From assembly GCF_005239225.2 (NCBI RefSeq), contig NC_133298.1:3286001-3350000 (forward strand): DNA of 64,000 nt. Reading direction: 5' to 3'. The position numbers were made by a program, and so were the translations under genes. Source of the DNA: Populus alba. Its lineage: Eukaryota; Streptophyta; Magnoliopsida; Malpighiales; Salicaceae. Shown piece by piece: positions 23,044-36,119 of the stretch (its first letter is position 1; each line of letters begins with the position of its first letter). The notes under the pieces are model-generated. The model was not told the origin of the DNA, searched no databases, and saw only the letters and a list, made by a program, of their open reading frames with translations.

Positions 23044-23226
23044 ATGGGAAATGTTACGAGCCCTTCGAAGTCAAAAAAGGACTGGCCTTGGGGACCAAAA
23101 ATTGAAAAAATAATGAAACAGAGAGAAAAAGTTGAGCAATTCATGTCCCTTGTGAAGAAAAACAATAATGCAAGAAGACTAACACAGTGGAGGAGGGCAT
23201 CTACAAGAAAGCAAGTCAATCAATAA
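23044..23226 (+). CDS. Possible small basic protein with MGNVTS start
   Basis: A 60-codon frame starts at ACCATGGGAAATG, a good plant start context, and encodes a Lys/Arg-rich protein. The N-terminus MGNVTS fits the N-myristoylation pattern MGxxxS. No family is recognised. The last two thirds belong to the tandem repeat at 23070-23400, whose other units are not open in this frame. It could equally be a chance frame in AG-rich DNA. Confidence 0.25.
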   Translation: MGNVTSPSKSKKDWPWGPKIEKIMKQREKVEQFMSLVKKNNNARRLTQWRRASTRKQVNQ

Positions 23227-23400
23227 AAAAAGATTGGTCTTTAACCAACCCGAAATTGAAATAAAAAACAAAACGGAAAGAAAGAGGTGAGCAATCCATG
23301 TCTCTTCTGAAAAAAAGAATGCAAGAAGATTGGCACAGCGAAAGCAAACACGTGAATGAGTAAAAAAAGACTGCCTTTTACCGATTGAAAATTTAAAAAT
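23070..23400 (+). repeat. Three diverged tandem units of about 140 bp
   Basis: Units begin near 23070, 23226 and 23358, each with AAAAAA(A)GACTGG/C-like starts; the first two also share AGAAAG/AAAA...GAGCAAT and TGCAAGAAGA motifs. The third unit is incomplete. Confidence 0.55.
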
Positions 23401-23639
23401 AATAACAAGACGACTATGGGGACGCACGCCTGTTGATCAGAGTACTTTTGCTCATGTGGTCATTACTGGCTGTGAGCGGTGACTACACATATAAGGCGTT
23501 TTGTTTATATATTTTGGGCAGTGTCCTCTACCTCAGGGAGATGATTACTGGCTGTTGTCGGTCCGGTCGTCAGCAATACCGGTTGCTATTTGCTGCTTTG
23601 TCGAACTCAGTGGGTCCAGAGAATGATCGTGGTTATTTT

Positions 23640-26600
23640 TTAATATGGTTTTTATTTAAAAATTAAATTTTTTTTAAAAACACATAATTCATCTATAATA
23701 AAATATATGAGATGATCAATAATAAAGACAATACACAATGAAAACAGTACGTCATTTAGGTTATAGGCAATAAAAGAAATATGGAAAGGTAAGGCGTGCT
23801 TAAAAAATGCTTAGGAGTAATGATCTAAACCCAAGGAGATTAACAACTTGTTTGTTTTTATATTTAAAAGTATTTTTTAAAAAATATTTTTTTATTTTAA
23901 AATAAACTTTGATATTTTTAATCATTTTAATATATTAATATTAAAAATAATTTTTAAAAAATTAAAAAATATATTATAATGTATTATTAAACAAAAATAC
24001 TTTAAAAAATAATCACCACTACAATCTCAAATAACCAGTAACTTTTTAGGTAAAACTTAAACAAAACAGTGAAAACATCAAAGCAATAAACCCTGAACAT
24101 AAAAAACCTCACATGATAGTGAAGTCAAATGAGGGCACCTTCTTGCAATTCAAAAGCAAGACATGTTCTTCTCGATTATATCTTGTCTATATGACAGATT
24201 TTGATGTAGCGTCAACAAGGTCCTGTTGCTGTAAATCAATGGCTTAGCAGCATGAACCGTATTAAAATTTAGGAAAATACTCCTAAGACAAGAGTAATTG
24301 AGAAAGGGACAGGATAAACTATTTATCAAACTAGGAAAGGAAAATCTCAAAAATCATAAAAATTATAAAATGAAAAAAAATAGTTGGGGTTTGAAATTGT
24401 ACCGGTAATTGAGTATCGGAAGTAAAAATAAAGTTTGAGAAAATTTTTGGGCCACGATAGAGGTTTCAATTTAAGAGGAAATTGAGAAAAAAGCTTAAAC
24501 TGATTTAATTTGGCTAAGAATGAAAAAAAATTAAAATTTAGGGATGATTTTAGAACAAATAGCCAAATTAAAAGTCAATAAAGGATTTAATTGTAGAAGA
24601 AAATTAGAACTGAGAGTTAGATTTATTAAAATTTTATAATATTGGAACGAATGATGAAATTTCAAGAGTTAAATTTATTAAAATTGCATAATATTGGAGA
24701 CCAATGATGAATTTGCAACAAGTATATTAATTTAAAGATCTAAATTGATTCAATTAAGGATGCAATTGAAAGACAAATGAGATTAGATGCAGATTCAGTT
24801 GGAAAAAAATAAAAATCAAAAACTAAATTGTAAGTGTTCGAGTTGATCCTTAATTAACTCAAGATTCAGCTTCTTAATTATCCAAAATCCTAGATGATTG
24901 TTCCGAATCAATTTTTTCTAGCCAAAATTGATTGAATACAATGAACTCTTCAGCAAATCGAGCCTAAATTAATTTCTTCAAATCAATCCCTAAAATCTAG
25001 CATGTAATTTATTTTCCATGATCCCAGCCGTTTATCTCCATAAAAGAGGCAAGGGGGAACAAAGCATTCACCATTGGAGGGAGGGGTCCATAAATTATAA
25101 GAGCATAGTGGCACAATGCATTCACGAAAAATGTTCACCAAATACTCTTATAAACTAGATGAACAAATGGAAGCTTAGTGAAAAATAGTGACGTGTGTTA
25201 AATAGGGTAGCTAACAAAAACAATCATAATTTTTTATGTGATAGTTAGATTAGATTAAGTTTTTTCAAGAATATTCAACATACCCTAATATTTCCTATGA
25301 GGTTTGTCCGCAATTGATGTGGTCGGGGTTGGGAATACCCATAAATGAGGCCTTTAATTTATTGTTTTTTAGTTTTTCATTATTCTCAATGCTATTTTTA
25401 AATTTTAATTATTTTTCTAGTTAGTTTTATTTATTTATTTTTTTACTAAATGTTGCGTCATGCATACACACAAGCTTCCGTAACAATCAATTGGAAACCA
25501 GTAAAGGGGAATTTTAAGAGTTGTCGGCATTCAAATTCATTTCTGATGAGGTTACAAAAATCATAGGAAATATTATGGGATAAATTGTTTCTAGAAATTT
25601 TTATACATCATTTACAATGAATTCTATGACCTCTACTTTGAGACCACGCTGGCTTCTCCTTTGACAAATCTTCTCAAGAAGGTATGAAACTCTTCTAGAA
25701 TAAACGCCTACACAAAGTCCCCTGGGAGTGTTGATAGGGGATCCTTCAAAGATGAAGTCAGTACTATGAATATTTGTGTAAAAAATGACATTAATGAAGA
25801 TATTAATAGGCTTTTATGAAGGTAGAGAAAAGGTTGGGAAGAAGATCTAGATACGGGGGGGAAGAAGTTGAGAATGTGTTTATATCCATGGATTTATCTC
25901 TCCCATTTCTATATATTCCTATTATCTTTTAAATTATCTGATTTGAACTGCCTCATGCAACGTAGAATAGGTAGAAAAATAATTTCACATGAGTAAGATA
26001 ATATTATCTTATTACTCGTACCATCACATCTAATTAATGTAAGCATGAGTTGCTTGTTCTTATTTAATAGAATTATGATGAACATCATAATTATTAATCC
26101 AAACTCAGAGTATGAGAGGCTCAGTGTAAAATGACCCTTCAGTCGCGGACTTAAGTTGAGAAACGTTGGGTTCAACTCACACTTTGAACCCAAGAGGAGT
26201 CAGGTCCAGCTTGTGACTGCATCTAAGAATGATCAGGAACAACTGTGTCACAACCCAACATAGAGCCTGGTGTGGTCTCATCCTTAACCTAACATGAGAT
26301 GGGGCATGGACACATCCAGACTCATCATGGAATCAGATGCATTTGCAAGCGCCCCTTTCCCAACAGAAAGTTGAGCGTAGTCATACTCCTACCCCATTTA
26401 AAATTGCACACCAAGAAATATATAATTATATTTTGGATTGTTACTTTTAGCTTTTATATGAGATTAGTTTATAGAAACCATGACCCATCCATTTCATTAT
26501 TGTTGTTGAACCCCGAATCAAAAGATCACCAATCTGCCATGAATTGTGCATCCATGATTTTCTTTTCCACATGCTTTCCTCTCCAAATAGAAAAGCCAAA

Positions 26601-28170
26601 GTATTGAACCACGTTAGCTGTGACACCTGTAAAATGATTCCTTTTACATATAATACCTTCACTAATGACAGCGCATAAAGCATAAAATTACACCGAGTCA
26701 CCGACCTCAACTAGGTAAGCATCTTTACCTTTTCTGCCGGTGCTCCTCAGTTTACCACAAACCCACAGGAAGCGGATATTCTTTTTAATTCCCATCTTAT
26801 TCCAAAGTTGTGAGGACATGCAAGGATGCAATTTTAACCGCAACAAAATTTTCCAACTTGTTTGGTTTTGTATTTTTAAAAAAAATTAAAAAAATTTAAA
26901 TTTTTTTATTTTTTTTAAATTAATATGTTTTTGGTGTTTTTAGATCATTTTAATATACTAATATCAAAAATAATTTTTTAAAAATAAAATATATTATTTT
27001 AATAAAAAATATTTTTAAAAATAACTAAAACATGTTACATACACGAGAAAAATTCTAAGAAAGATGGAAAGATACCATCCTTTTCGAGCTCCTACTTATT
27101 ACTTGTAGTGCATGTAAAACCATAAGCTCCGAGAAAGATTGATACGAAGGTGTTTATACTACAAATAAACAGTCATGTATAGTTTAATTCAGAACAATAG
27201 TTGTTTGTTATGTGTTTTTTAGCAAATTAGCCGCTAAAAACAAGGGTTGCCTATATATACACTTTCTTTACAAGTTTTTTTTGCAATTTATCACTTTTTT
27301 TTATTTATTGCAATTTATATATTTTTTTATCGTTTTGGTGTAACAAAAAATTTTAAAAAAATATATTATTTTAATATATTTTTAAATAAAAAATATTTTG
27401 AAAAACAATCATTATCACAATATCAAACATTATATTGAGAAAATTATTTTAGTTTTATGATATTTTTTTAAAATAATTTTTAATTAAAATAATTTATTTT
27501 TTATTTTGTAAAATATATTTTTAATATTAAATCAAAATAATTTGAAAATATAAAAAATTTATTTTAAATATGGTTGGACTGTAATGATAAATATAGCCTT
27601 AAGATTAGAACTTGCGATTTCATATATGAAGAGACAAGAGACAGAGAAATTGAGATATTGTTTGGTTTGGTATCGTGATGTGACCGTGTATTTTTAAAAA
27701 TTTAAAGTTTTTTACTTTAAATTATTTTGATTGTTATTTTTTAATTGTTTTAAATAAAAAATCTTTACAAAATAAAAATATTATTTTAATAAATTTTTAA
27801 ATAAAAAATATTTTAAAAAATAATTATTATCATAATATTAAATATCCAAAAAAGTTAGAGTGGGTTTGATTCAACTATAAAAGTAGAATATTTTTTAATA
27901 TTTATATTCATGGTTTTTAACTTGGTATAAATTTATTTGAATTATTTGACTTAGTTCAGTTAATTTTAAATTTTTAGAATAAAAATAAATTAAATCTTTT
28001 TTCTTCTAGGTTAATTCAGTTTCTTTTTTATTTTTTCAGCTCTATTATTTTTCGGTTTTTTTTCCTCCCAGCTATTCATAGGTCCACGTTGGATAAAACA
28101 ATTTTTAATGACGTCATAAAAAAGACAATGGAATCACTTTGGAAAAAAGTTAGTAATTCTTAAAACTGGG
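23640..28170. other. Long intergenic region of transposon debris
   Basis: AT-rich fold-back repeats lie at about 23845-24030, 26865-27040, 27310-27440 and 27690-27845. 24370-25060 has the phrase-like rhythm of LTR-retrotransposon non-coding DNA on the minus strand. 26100-26330 contains a moderately GC-rich stretch with TGTCACAACCC (about 26244), an LTR-like start, but no matching end was found. No gene is supported. Confidence 0.45.
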
Positions 28171-28174
28171 AAAG

Positions 28175-31100
28175 ATGAATGGCAAAATCATTACATCAAA
28201 AACCTCAGAATTGGAGAACCAGCAGATAAGAATCGGAGACATGTCGGATTCTCAGAACAGCACGCTAGGTAATTTCTCTTTCTGTTTCAAAAATTCAAAA
28301 TATGTTCATTCTATAAGCTGTTTTAGGGTTCCTATCTATTATAGACTTGCAAAAATACTTCCCCGGTATAAATCGAAAAAACTATGGTCTTAATAGTAAC
28401 CTTTTTCGTTATACCAGCGATGTTTATGAACTAATTCATAAGAGGTTTTTTGTCAGCCCTGGGGGTTGCATGAGTTTTGTAGTCTTAGATGCCAAGTTGG
28501 GAGTTCTGGGTTAGGCAGTTAGATGAGAGATTTTGATGAGTTTATAGCAGATCTTGATTTGCAGTAATTGCTCCTTCTAGTGAATTTAAGGAAGATGTGT
28601 GTTTAATCTTGGTTCGAGAGGTTCTATGTCATCATTTTCCTGTTGAATTTGATTCTAATTCCACGAAATGGTGCACAACTTGATGTTCTTTTAGATACAT
28701 GTGGATATCCTATCTTAAAAGTTAAGAGCTGTTTTATTTACCTAATTCTGGTTGCCCTTCTGGACAGCAACGTTTCATGGTGATGACAAGATGGAACAGG
28801 ACTCTGGATCTATGGGATTGATTGGTGAAGTTGTGGGTTTTGATGATAGAATCCAGGAAGAACAAATGCATACCGGGAATACGGAGCACTCTTTGAATAG
28901 AATCGATCCTGTAAATCATGGTCGTGAGCCACGTCCTAACATAGGTAATGTTTTCAACTGTGAACCACGTCCTAATGTATGTAATGTTTTCAACTGTGCA
29001 CGTGTTGAAATGAATTGGCTGTAGAGTATTTTACTGAATGCTATTCTGAACCAAATTGTTTTGCATTCATACTAGAGGCAACATGCTATTGAATCCCGAA
29101 TTGCACCATCTGCCCCGAAAGGTTAGCCACAAATACCAGCCATTAGAAGCGTAAATCTCCCAAGTCAAAATTCTCAAACTCAGCCCAATGGACAAAATAA
29201 AAACTAGTACCCCTTGCCTGCTAGAAGTCATTGTTAGACTGAAAGCCAGAAAACAATAGAGAACCTTCAGTGACCTATGTACCCAACTTTAGAAAGGATG
29301 ATAATCGTAGCTGAGTTCTTCACGTTCTGGTTTTATCAACCAATCTACTTATGTTATAGAGGTATAAAGTATAAGTAATAAGTATATATTGCAAGAACTA
29401 TGACAACATCATCTTTTTAAGTATGCATCAATGACTCTTAATACCTTCCAAGACCTGGATGGTCTACCAAAATTCCCACCAGACATTTTGATCAAGCTAT
29501 GATATTGATTTTCAGCCAAACATTATGCAAGTATAACATGTAATTTGTTTAATTGCATTGAAACACTTCATCTGATGGGTTTTAATTATGTACCTTGTTA
29601 TCAGTAATGTCATAAATTTTATGCTAAACTTATACCTTACTCTTGAGTTGTGGCTTAAATTGGTGAGTTGGTTTAGGATAGATTGGTAATTGCATGGTGT
29701 GGTGTCCTAAACAAGAATGTAATGTGTTGATATATTTTATTTAGGATAAGGACTTTTCTTGTTAAAGTTGGACTTGAAGTATGTTTTCTAATGAAACAAG
29801 GGCTTTATTGCTAGTATAAATAGAATGTGTTATGGGTAGTTTATGTGTACCTCCAATATTTATGGTGTGTAGTGGCAACCACAAATCCTGATAGTAGAAT
29901 TCTTTGGTGCGCCCCATGGGGGGTTTTGTGAAAGGGTTGCCCTCTCGTCTAGTTTTACACAATAGTAGCTTACAAGGCCTAGCAGTCATGTAGTGGAAGA
30001 TTGCTTGGATCTAACCGGGTTTTGGGTAGTCAAGTATGTGAGTGTAATCTCTATTTTGATAATGAATTTTTGTGGAATAGGCTTTGCCAAACTCTATTTT
30101 GATAGTGAAGTTTTGTGGAATAGGCTTTGCCGAACAATGTTATATTTCGTGTCCCTTTTGTTTGTGTTACTATTTGGTTTGCTTGGGTTTTGCACAACAC
30201 ATACTATTCCTATTGGTGGCAAGACTATTTGCATTTCAAACCAAATCCAGTACTTTAATAAATCTTACAACATTGGGGCAGCCGCATCCTGTGTAGTACA
30301 ATTAATTGGAAAGTGTCCTCAAATCCTCCATTGCATTGTAGAAGACAACCTCGACCCTAAACTCCAACTCCTTGTCAAAAACAGCATAATGCGTCACCAT
30401 CTGTGGAAGCTTTTCACATCAAATCCAGTAATTTTGGATGCTGACTTAGATTCTCAAATTGAACCCCGTGTTGAGTTCTTGCAGTACTAGAAATTTGTTG
30501 AAGCTATCAAGCGGTCAGTTGTTTGCAACTTATTTGGGTTACTCAAGAGAATTTTCATATTTGAATGCAACCACTTCCTGGCCTGGTTTCCTGTTAGTTC
30601 ATGATTTGTCCGAATAAAAGTCATTTGTTTATTTGATAAATCCAGTATTTCATTAGGTTGATTAACCAAAGAGATTCCTATTCAACATTCACACAAATAT
30701 TCCACTTTTTTTTTTCTTCTTTTATTGTCGATAATAAATTCTATATATATTTGTGCGACCTCTTTTTCTAGAAACATGTGCTAATTTTGCAATTTGAAAG
30801 GGTTCTTTGCTATCAAATATTGATTTCTTGATTAAAGATGTAACATCCCCAGTATTTGGGTACAAATTCCTTTATATTAAGTCTGAAAACAATGTAATTT
30901 TTTTTTACTGGTTGATGAAACGGTCGACAGGTTTATTTGATAGTTCAATTGGTCAACCAAATCAATCTAAAGTTATCCATATTTCTAACTTATTAAGATT
31001 CTACTAAAATTTCAACGGAGTGTCTTTTGTATTTGGATCATCCCAAGTATCGATATCAAAATCATATCATATGTAATAACTCTTTATAATCACAAACACC

Positions 31101-34100
31101 AAAAACTCATCACCCTAGTTCTGATTCATTTACCCTGGATCTCATCTCTCTGTATCCATCATTTCATAATTTGTTCTCTTCAATTCATGTCACTAAGGCA
31201 TTTATTAATTTCACATCCATCATAATAACAAAAACATCAAAACATTTACAATAAACTCCACATCAACGAACACTTGATTAAGTACATATACATAGTTACT
31301 ACTCAAATTACAATGACAAATATAATAATCATGCAAGACCTTAGCATTTATAGGTTTTAAATAACATATACATTATATCACCTAATTCATCGACGATAAT
31401 TGGTAGTTTAATTTGAGGATATGTAAATTACATTTCAAAATAGAGGATCCAAAATTACAATCCACATTACGGCTAATAATCCACAATTTCCTAAATTTAC
31501 ACAAAAGCAACAACTAATCATTACTCTGGTGAACTTCTGAGTTACCTATAACAAAGTCAGTAAGTTTTACTAAGTCAAAAGCTAATATGTCATTCAACAC
31601 TTAAAAATGAAATAATCAACTTTTTATCTAGACAATATTTGAATTCATTTTTTATTATCATCCAATTTTCTCTTTACATAAATTTAATCAACCCTGAACA
31701 AATCTTGTTATATTATAACTCAAATAATTGTTCCAACATTTCCTTATTGAAGCCAACAATTCAATACTCTCTTGAGAACTCATTATTTCAACATATCCAT
31801 CTTAATTGTCAATCGATCCGGCATTCACATTTGAAAAACAATAATTCGATATTCCTCACGAATACTAGTTTCTCCGGCAAATCCACCTTGATTGCCAATC
31901 ATTCTAGCATTCTTATTCAGAAGCCAATAATCCAGTATTCCTTAATGAATACCAAATAATTCTCTCAACTTACATATCTTTCTTTCCATATACACTATCA
32001 ATATCGCTATTCATATTTTCATGGATAGCTAATTCATAAGTAAAATTTTTGGAAAATTATAAGGAAAAGTACCATAAGGTATGATGTACTTACCTGCAGT
32101 CTGACTTTAAGAGGCTCAACCAGCTCCTTGAATCACCTCAACAGTCTCCTCTACATCGACATGTTTTATAATTATCATTATCATATAACAACATACTCCT
32201 TATTTATCGTACTATTTGTTATAATTCTATTATATTCAGGTTTTTCATCAATACATTCTAATCACTAATTACAAACAAATTTAGGATTCCTTTATCTTTG
32301 ATTAATTTTACACAATTCCATAAAATTTACAATTTTCTCTACCAATTTTTAATTTCATCCTTTTAGGCCCAACCATTCAATTATTCAATATTTCATCATT
32401 TCATTAATTCAACTCAATCAAAATCATTATTGATTGATATCATAAATGTGAAACTTCCTCCTTTTGTTCTCTTTATGGACGACCCCTATAGCTTCCCTAC
32501 CTATCAAAATTTCTTTGTTATTCTAACTTGTTTTCACTCTTACTATATCCTACAAGAATCCTAGAAACTCAATTTCTGAGAAATCCATTTTTCCCTCCAA
32601 TTTCATCTCAAGAACCCTAATTCAATTTTTTTGCTAGGTTTTACTCAAAATCAATTAACTCTTGTTCAAATTGATATAGAGGGGTTCCAAACATCTTACT
32701 TGGTTACAAGATGTATTCCGAAAATCAACCAGTTGAAATTTTCCAAGGCTTCTCTCTTTTTCCTCTTCTTTCTTCACACTCTCTCTCTCTCTCTATCTAT
32801 CTTAATTTTCCCTTTTGTTTTATCTTTCTTAATTTCTAGTATGGATGTGTTTTTTTATCTTTCAAAACCCTCTCTTTTCACTCCTAAAGCTTACTTTCTA
32901 GCCTTTCAAGGTGAAAGAAAGGAAGAAGAAATGAAAATGATATTTTCTCTCTTCCTGCACACCGTTGGGTTATAATAGGGACAATAGCCAAAAAAGTCTT
33001 AACTATTTTGAGAAACGGTCTGACCGTTTTATTAAATTACTTTAGTCGTTTCTTAAAACAGCTAGACCGTTTCTGGTTTGGAAAAATACACATTTTTAGC
33101 TATGAACTCTTCTTCTTTTACTTTTTAACCCACTTTTCTCCAATTTTTTCTTTTCATTGATTTATTTCATTTCATTACACCATAATTTTTATTATATTAT
33201 TATTTTTAATTTATCCCGAGGTTACAAAAGAGGGAGTGTCTTTTTAAACGGTTTGAGTTTTTGTGGATAGTTATCTTATCCGATTAGTAATTGATATTAT
33301 TAAACCCGATCCAAACCTAACATAAACCTAACCCGAGATATATATATATTTGTAGCATATAGATATACATGTAGAACATTTATATTTTCTTAATATAATA
33401 TAATATTTAGATATTTTAATACTGACATAGTACACACACTTATTTTATGTTAAGCAATAAATTATACTTAAATAATAGATATTCATCTAGATGCTTGAAA
33501 CTCAATGGATAAGGTATAAGGTATGAATATCTAAATTTCCTATTGTTGTATAGTGGGTTGGGAATGGATATGATGAAACCTAATCCATGGGTACCTGTCA
33601 GCATTCTGAGTTTATTTTTTCAGCTTTCACTCTATGCAAGTTTTGGCCATTCTCCTATAATTCTTGTTTGTGCTGTTTCCATCTTCTTATTGTACGTGAA
33701 TTGATCACAACGATATATCTAGATAGTAAGTCATTTATCTCTTAAAAGTGAATTAATTCATTTTGTTTCAATATATATATAATTCAAATGATACCATATT
33801 CATTATTATTATACCCTAAAAGTAAAACAATTTAATCCACCTATACTTACCTCATCTCCATGAATAAAAAAGTGGCTCTATGCTCATTTTTATTTGAATA
33901 ATTGAAGACAGACTTGCATAAGATTTGGTTATTATCCAAATCATCCCTACAGACATCTCTTGTTGTCATCTGTCATGTGGGAAAAGGGAAGCGATGGAGC
34001 TGCATGTTGGGCTTTCAATCTTATTAACCCACTAAACTACATGTCATTTTGAGTTAAAGTGACAAACTACTCAATATTGAGTTAAAATCACGTGTTAGAA

Positions 34101-35547
34101 GTTAGAACATAAATTTTATTCTCATTTCTTTTTAGATAAATAGTCTAACAAGACACATGAGGAATTTTGGCATGGTATTTGAGTGTATTGGAATATAATT
34201 AGTTCGGATTTGAGTTTATAATTATATCCAATCTGATTTTTTATATTTTATAAATTCTAAACCCGACTAACTTAGTTTTGTTTTGGAACCAGGTGGGTTG
34301 GATATATTGGATTAGGGTAAATTTCTTGCGAATATTACATATATTTTCTAGTTGAGCTTAGATTATTAATTTTTATTAGTTTGTATTTAGAAGTGGACTT
34401 ACTACATAAAATATAGATGTCATGACACCCTTAATGGTAGTTTTAATTTTCATACTTTACACCACCATTAATTTCTAGCTATCTCAACCTTCCCCTCAAG
34501 CAAAGAAACAAGCTCATTTTTGTTACGCTAAAGAAATCTCTAGAAGTCCACTAATAAAAACAAAACATTTCTAAATAAAATAAAAATAATTATTCAATCC
34601 ACAAATTATTAAATATAAATACAAAAGAAATATAGGGTATACGTGCTGGGTCGGATTGATCAGGTTTAAAAAATCTCGACCTGCCACATGACATATTCAT
34701 TTCATAATTTTTTTTGATTTGTAATATCTATATTTATTAGGTTGAGTTGAGTCAGATAATACATTTAAACACCCCCGAAATGCACGTGTAGAGATGCCAA
34801 TTTAATCACTAGAGCCAAGCTTAATCAGACCTCATTCTCCTATAATTCTTGTTTGTGCAGAACTTCTGTTCTTATCACAACGAAATGAAAGTCCTAATAT
34901 CAATGTGATGTTAAAGTCTATTGGCTTCTATTTCTTTTTTTCTTTTCTTTTTCATTGGTGGAAAATGAATGGTTAAAAATGTTTTTTTTTTATTAAAAAT
35001 AGGCATTTTTCAGGTAATGTAATGCTCAGGAATATCTTAATTTAAAAAAAAAAAATGTTTCATCTTGCATTTTTCAACTTCCAATTCTAGTTTAACTTCC
35101 CGAAATTTGGCATAACTTGTCTACTTATTACCGCATTATTCTCTTTCAGACACAACAGCGGAACCATCAACTAAGGAACCATCAACTAAGGAACCATTAA
35201 CTAAGGAACCATCAACTAAGGTCATCTCAAAAAGTTTGTCTCGGACTGACATAGAGGAAAGACTGAGCGTTCCTGCAAGTTTTCTACACTTTTTCCCAAA
35301 GCATGAAGGTGCAAGAGAAATTGAGTTCCAAGCAATCGACACTCTTGGGAAACTGTGGACCTTTAAGCTATCCTGTCGCTCTGAAGGGCATCCTAAACCT
35401 GTTATCACTGGGCAGTGGCTTAGTTTTGTGAAGGATAAAGGTGTCAAGGTAGGTGATACCGTAACAATATCTCATCAAAGTGAAGGCCAATACAGCATTT
35501 CAGTGTCCAGAAAGCTTTTCAATGTTTTGGCTACCCTGCCAGCTTGA
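28175..35547 (+). CDS. B3 DNA-binding domain protein
   Basis: Three exons join in phase 1 with standard splice sites: 28175-28268, 28768-28944 and 35150-35547, giving 222 residues. The last exon holds four 5-residue EPSTK units and then a B3 domain (about residues 115-220): ISKSLSRTDI near its start, LSVPASFLHFFP, LWTFKLSCRSEG, and GQWLSFVKDKGVKVGD near its end, the usual order of a B3 fold that binds DNA in its major groove. The first two exons encode a polar acidic region of unknown role. It is a single-domain B3 protein of REM-like size; it probably acts in the nucleus as a transcription regulator (inferred). The second intron is 6.2 kb, swollen by transposon insertions including a solo LTR. 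A partial tandem copy of the last exon lies just downstream. The long intron makes the gene model less certain than the domain. Confidence 0.65.
28925..28998 (+). repeat. 36-bp tandem duplication spanning the exon 2 donor
   Basis: Two units starting GAGCCACGTCCTAA and GAACCACGTCCTAA. The first contains the donor ATAG|GTAATG used in the B3 model, the second has AAT|GTATGT at a nearby place. An alternative donor is therefore possible. Confidence 0.7.
29640..30225 (+). mobile_element. Copia-type LTR remnant
   Basis: TATA-like AGTATAAATAG at about 29813-29823, a leader with GTGAAAGGGTTGCCCTCTCG, and an AT-rich 3' part with GATAATGAA/GATAGTGAA in two near-repeated about 45-base units (30056-30140) resemble short plant Copia LTRs. 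It ends near ATTGGTGGC (30211), where a primer-binding site would stand. The exact ends are not certain. It lies in the B3 intron. Confidence 0.35.
30236..30605 (+). pseudogene. mTERF family fragment
   Basis: The open stretch before the stop at 30488-30490 reads mTERF-like repeats: KCPQIL, then EDNLDPKLQLLVKN, WKLFTSNPVILDADLDSQI, PRVEFL. Plant mTERF proteins are organelle-targeted helical-repeat factors that act in organelle gene expression. Homology-like sequence (FVEAIKRS) continues after the in-frame TAG, so the fragment is interrupted. There is no N-terminal transit peptide and no start of its own, and it directly follows an LTR-like segment, which suggests a captured or retro-inserted piece. 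Confidence 0.6.
30839..33226 (-). mobile_element. Solo LTR (2,388 bp) with perfect target duplication
   Basis: Starts TGTAACATCCCC and ends GAGGTTACA, so the ends are inverted (TGTAAC/GTTACA). The five bases before it (30834-30838) and after it (33227-33231) are both AAAGA, a perfect 5-bp target site duplication. No coding domains lie inside. The minus strand has a TATAAC motif near 32970 and a CAG|GTAAGT-like donor near 32097, so I place the LTR on the minus strand, less surely. Recombination between two LTRs of a retrotransposon usually makes such solo LTRs. Confidence 0.85.
33240..35149. other. Remaining part of B3 intron 2
   Basis: AT-rich with no gene. A short phrase (CTCCTATAATTCTTGTTTGTGC) occurs at about 33652 and again at about 34837, so a further small duplication lies here. 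The intron ends with a good acceptor TCTCTTTCAG at 35149. Confidence 0.5.
35161..35220 (+). repeat. Four in-frame 15-bp units (EPSTK)
   Basis: Four consecutive copies of GAACCATCAACTAAG (the third has TTA for TCA), at the start of B3 exon 3, giving EPSTK-EPSTK-EPLTK-EPSTK just before the B3 domain. Length changes here keep the frame. Confidence 0.95.
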
Positions 35548-35753
35548 GCTTCTTTTCTGCTGCCTAGCACGAGCAGCTCAGTTGTGCATAGTGCCCGTGT
35601 TGTTTTTTATTTTTCTTTCTTATTTTTCTTTCGCTAAACATATTGCTATGGCTGTCATGTCAATCTCCTGCATAAGTGTGCTCTCTGCAGAGTCATCTTC
35701 TTTGAAGCGTGGCCTTGACTCTCTCAAGTAATGCATGTCCAGTATTAAACTCG

Positions 35754-36066
35754 AGTTTTGTGAAGGATAAAGGTGTCAAGGTAGGTGATACCGTAACAAT
35801 ATCTCATCAAAATAATGGAACGAATGAAGGCCAATACAGCATTTCAGTGTCCAGGAAGGTTTTCAATGTTTTGGCGACCTTGAGCTTCTTTTCTGCTGCC
35901 TAACATGAGCAGCTCAGTTGTGCAATTTGCCCGTGTTGTTTTTTTTTTTTCTTTCGCTAAACATATTGCTATGGCATTGGCTGTCATGTCTATCTCCTGC
36001 ATAAGTGCACAAGTATGGATTCTGCAGAGTCGTCTTCTTAGAAGCGTGGCCTCGACTCTCTCAAGT
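35754..36066 (+). pseudogene. Tandem partial copy of the B3 exon 3 end
   Basis: Repeats 35422-35730: the last third of the B3 domain (FVKDKGVKVGD...), the end of the CDS and 3' flank. It lacks the first two thirds of the domain. The two copies differ by an in-frame 12-base insertion (AATAATGGAACG) and a few substitutions. It is not a gene of its own. Confidence 0.85.
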
Positions 36067-36119
36067 AAATCTTTCAAGAAAAAATGCAAGTCTGATTTTG
36101 TTTGATGTACCATTTGATA

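Noticed and set aside
26299..26710. Overlapping frames of about 100 codons on both strands
   Set aside because: No recognisable domain, no splice structure, AT-rich repeat surroundings.
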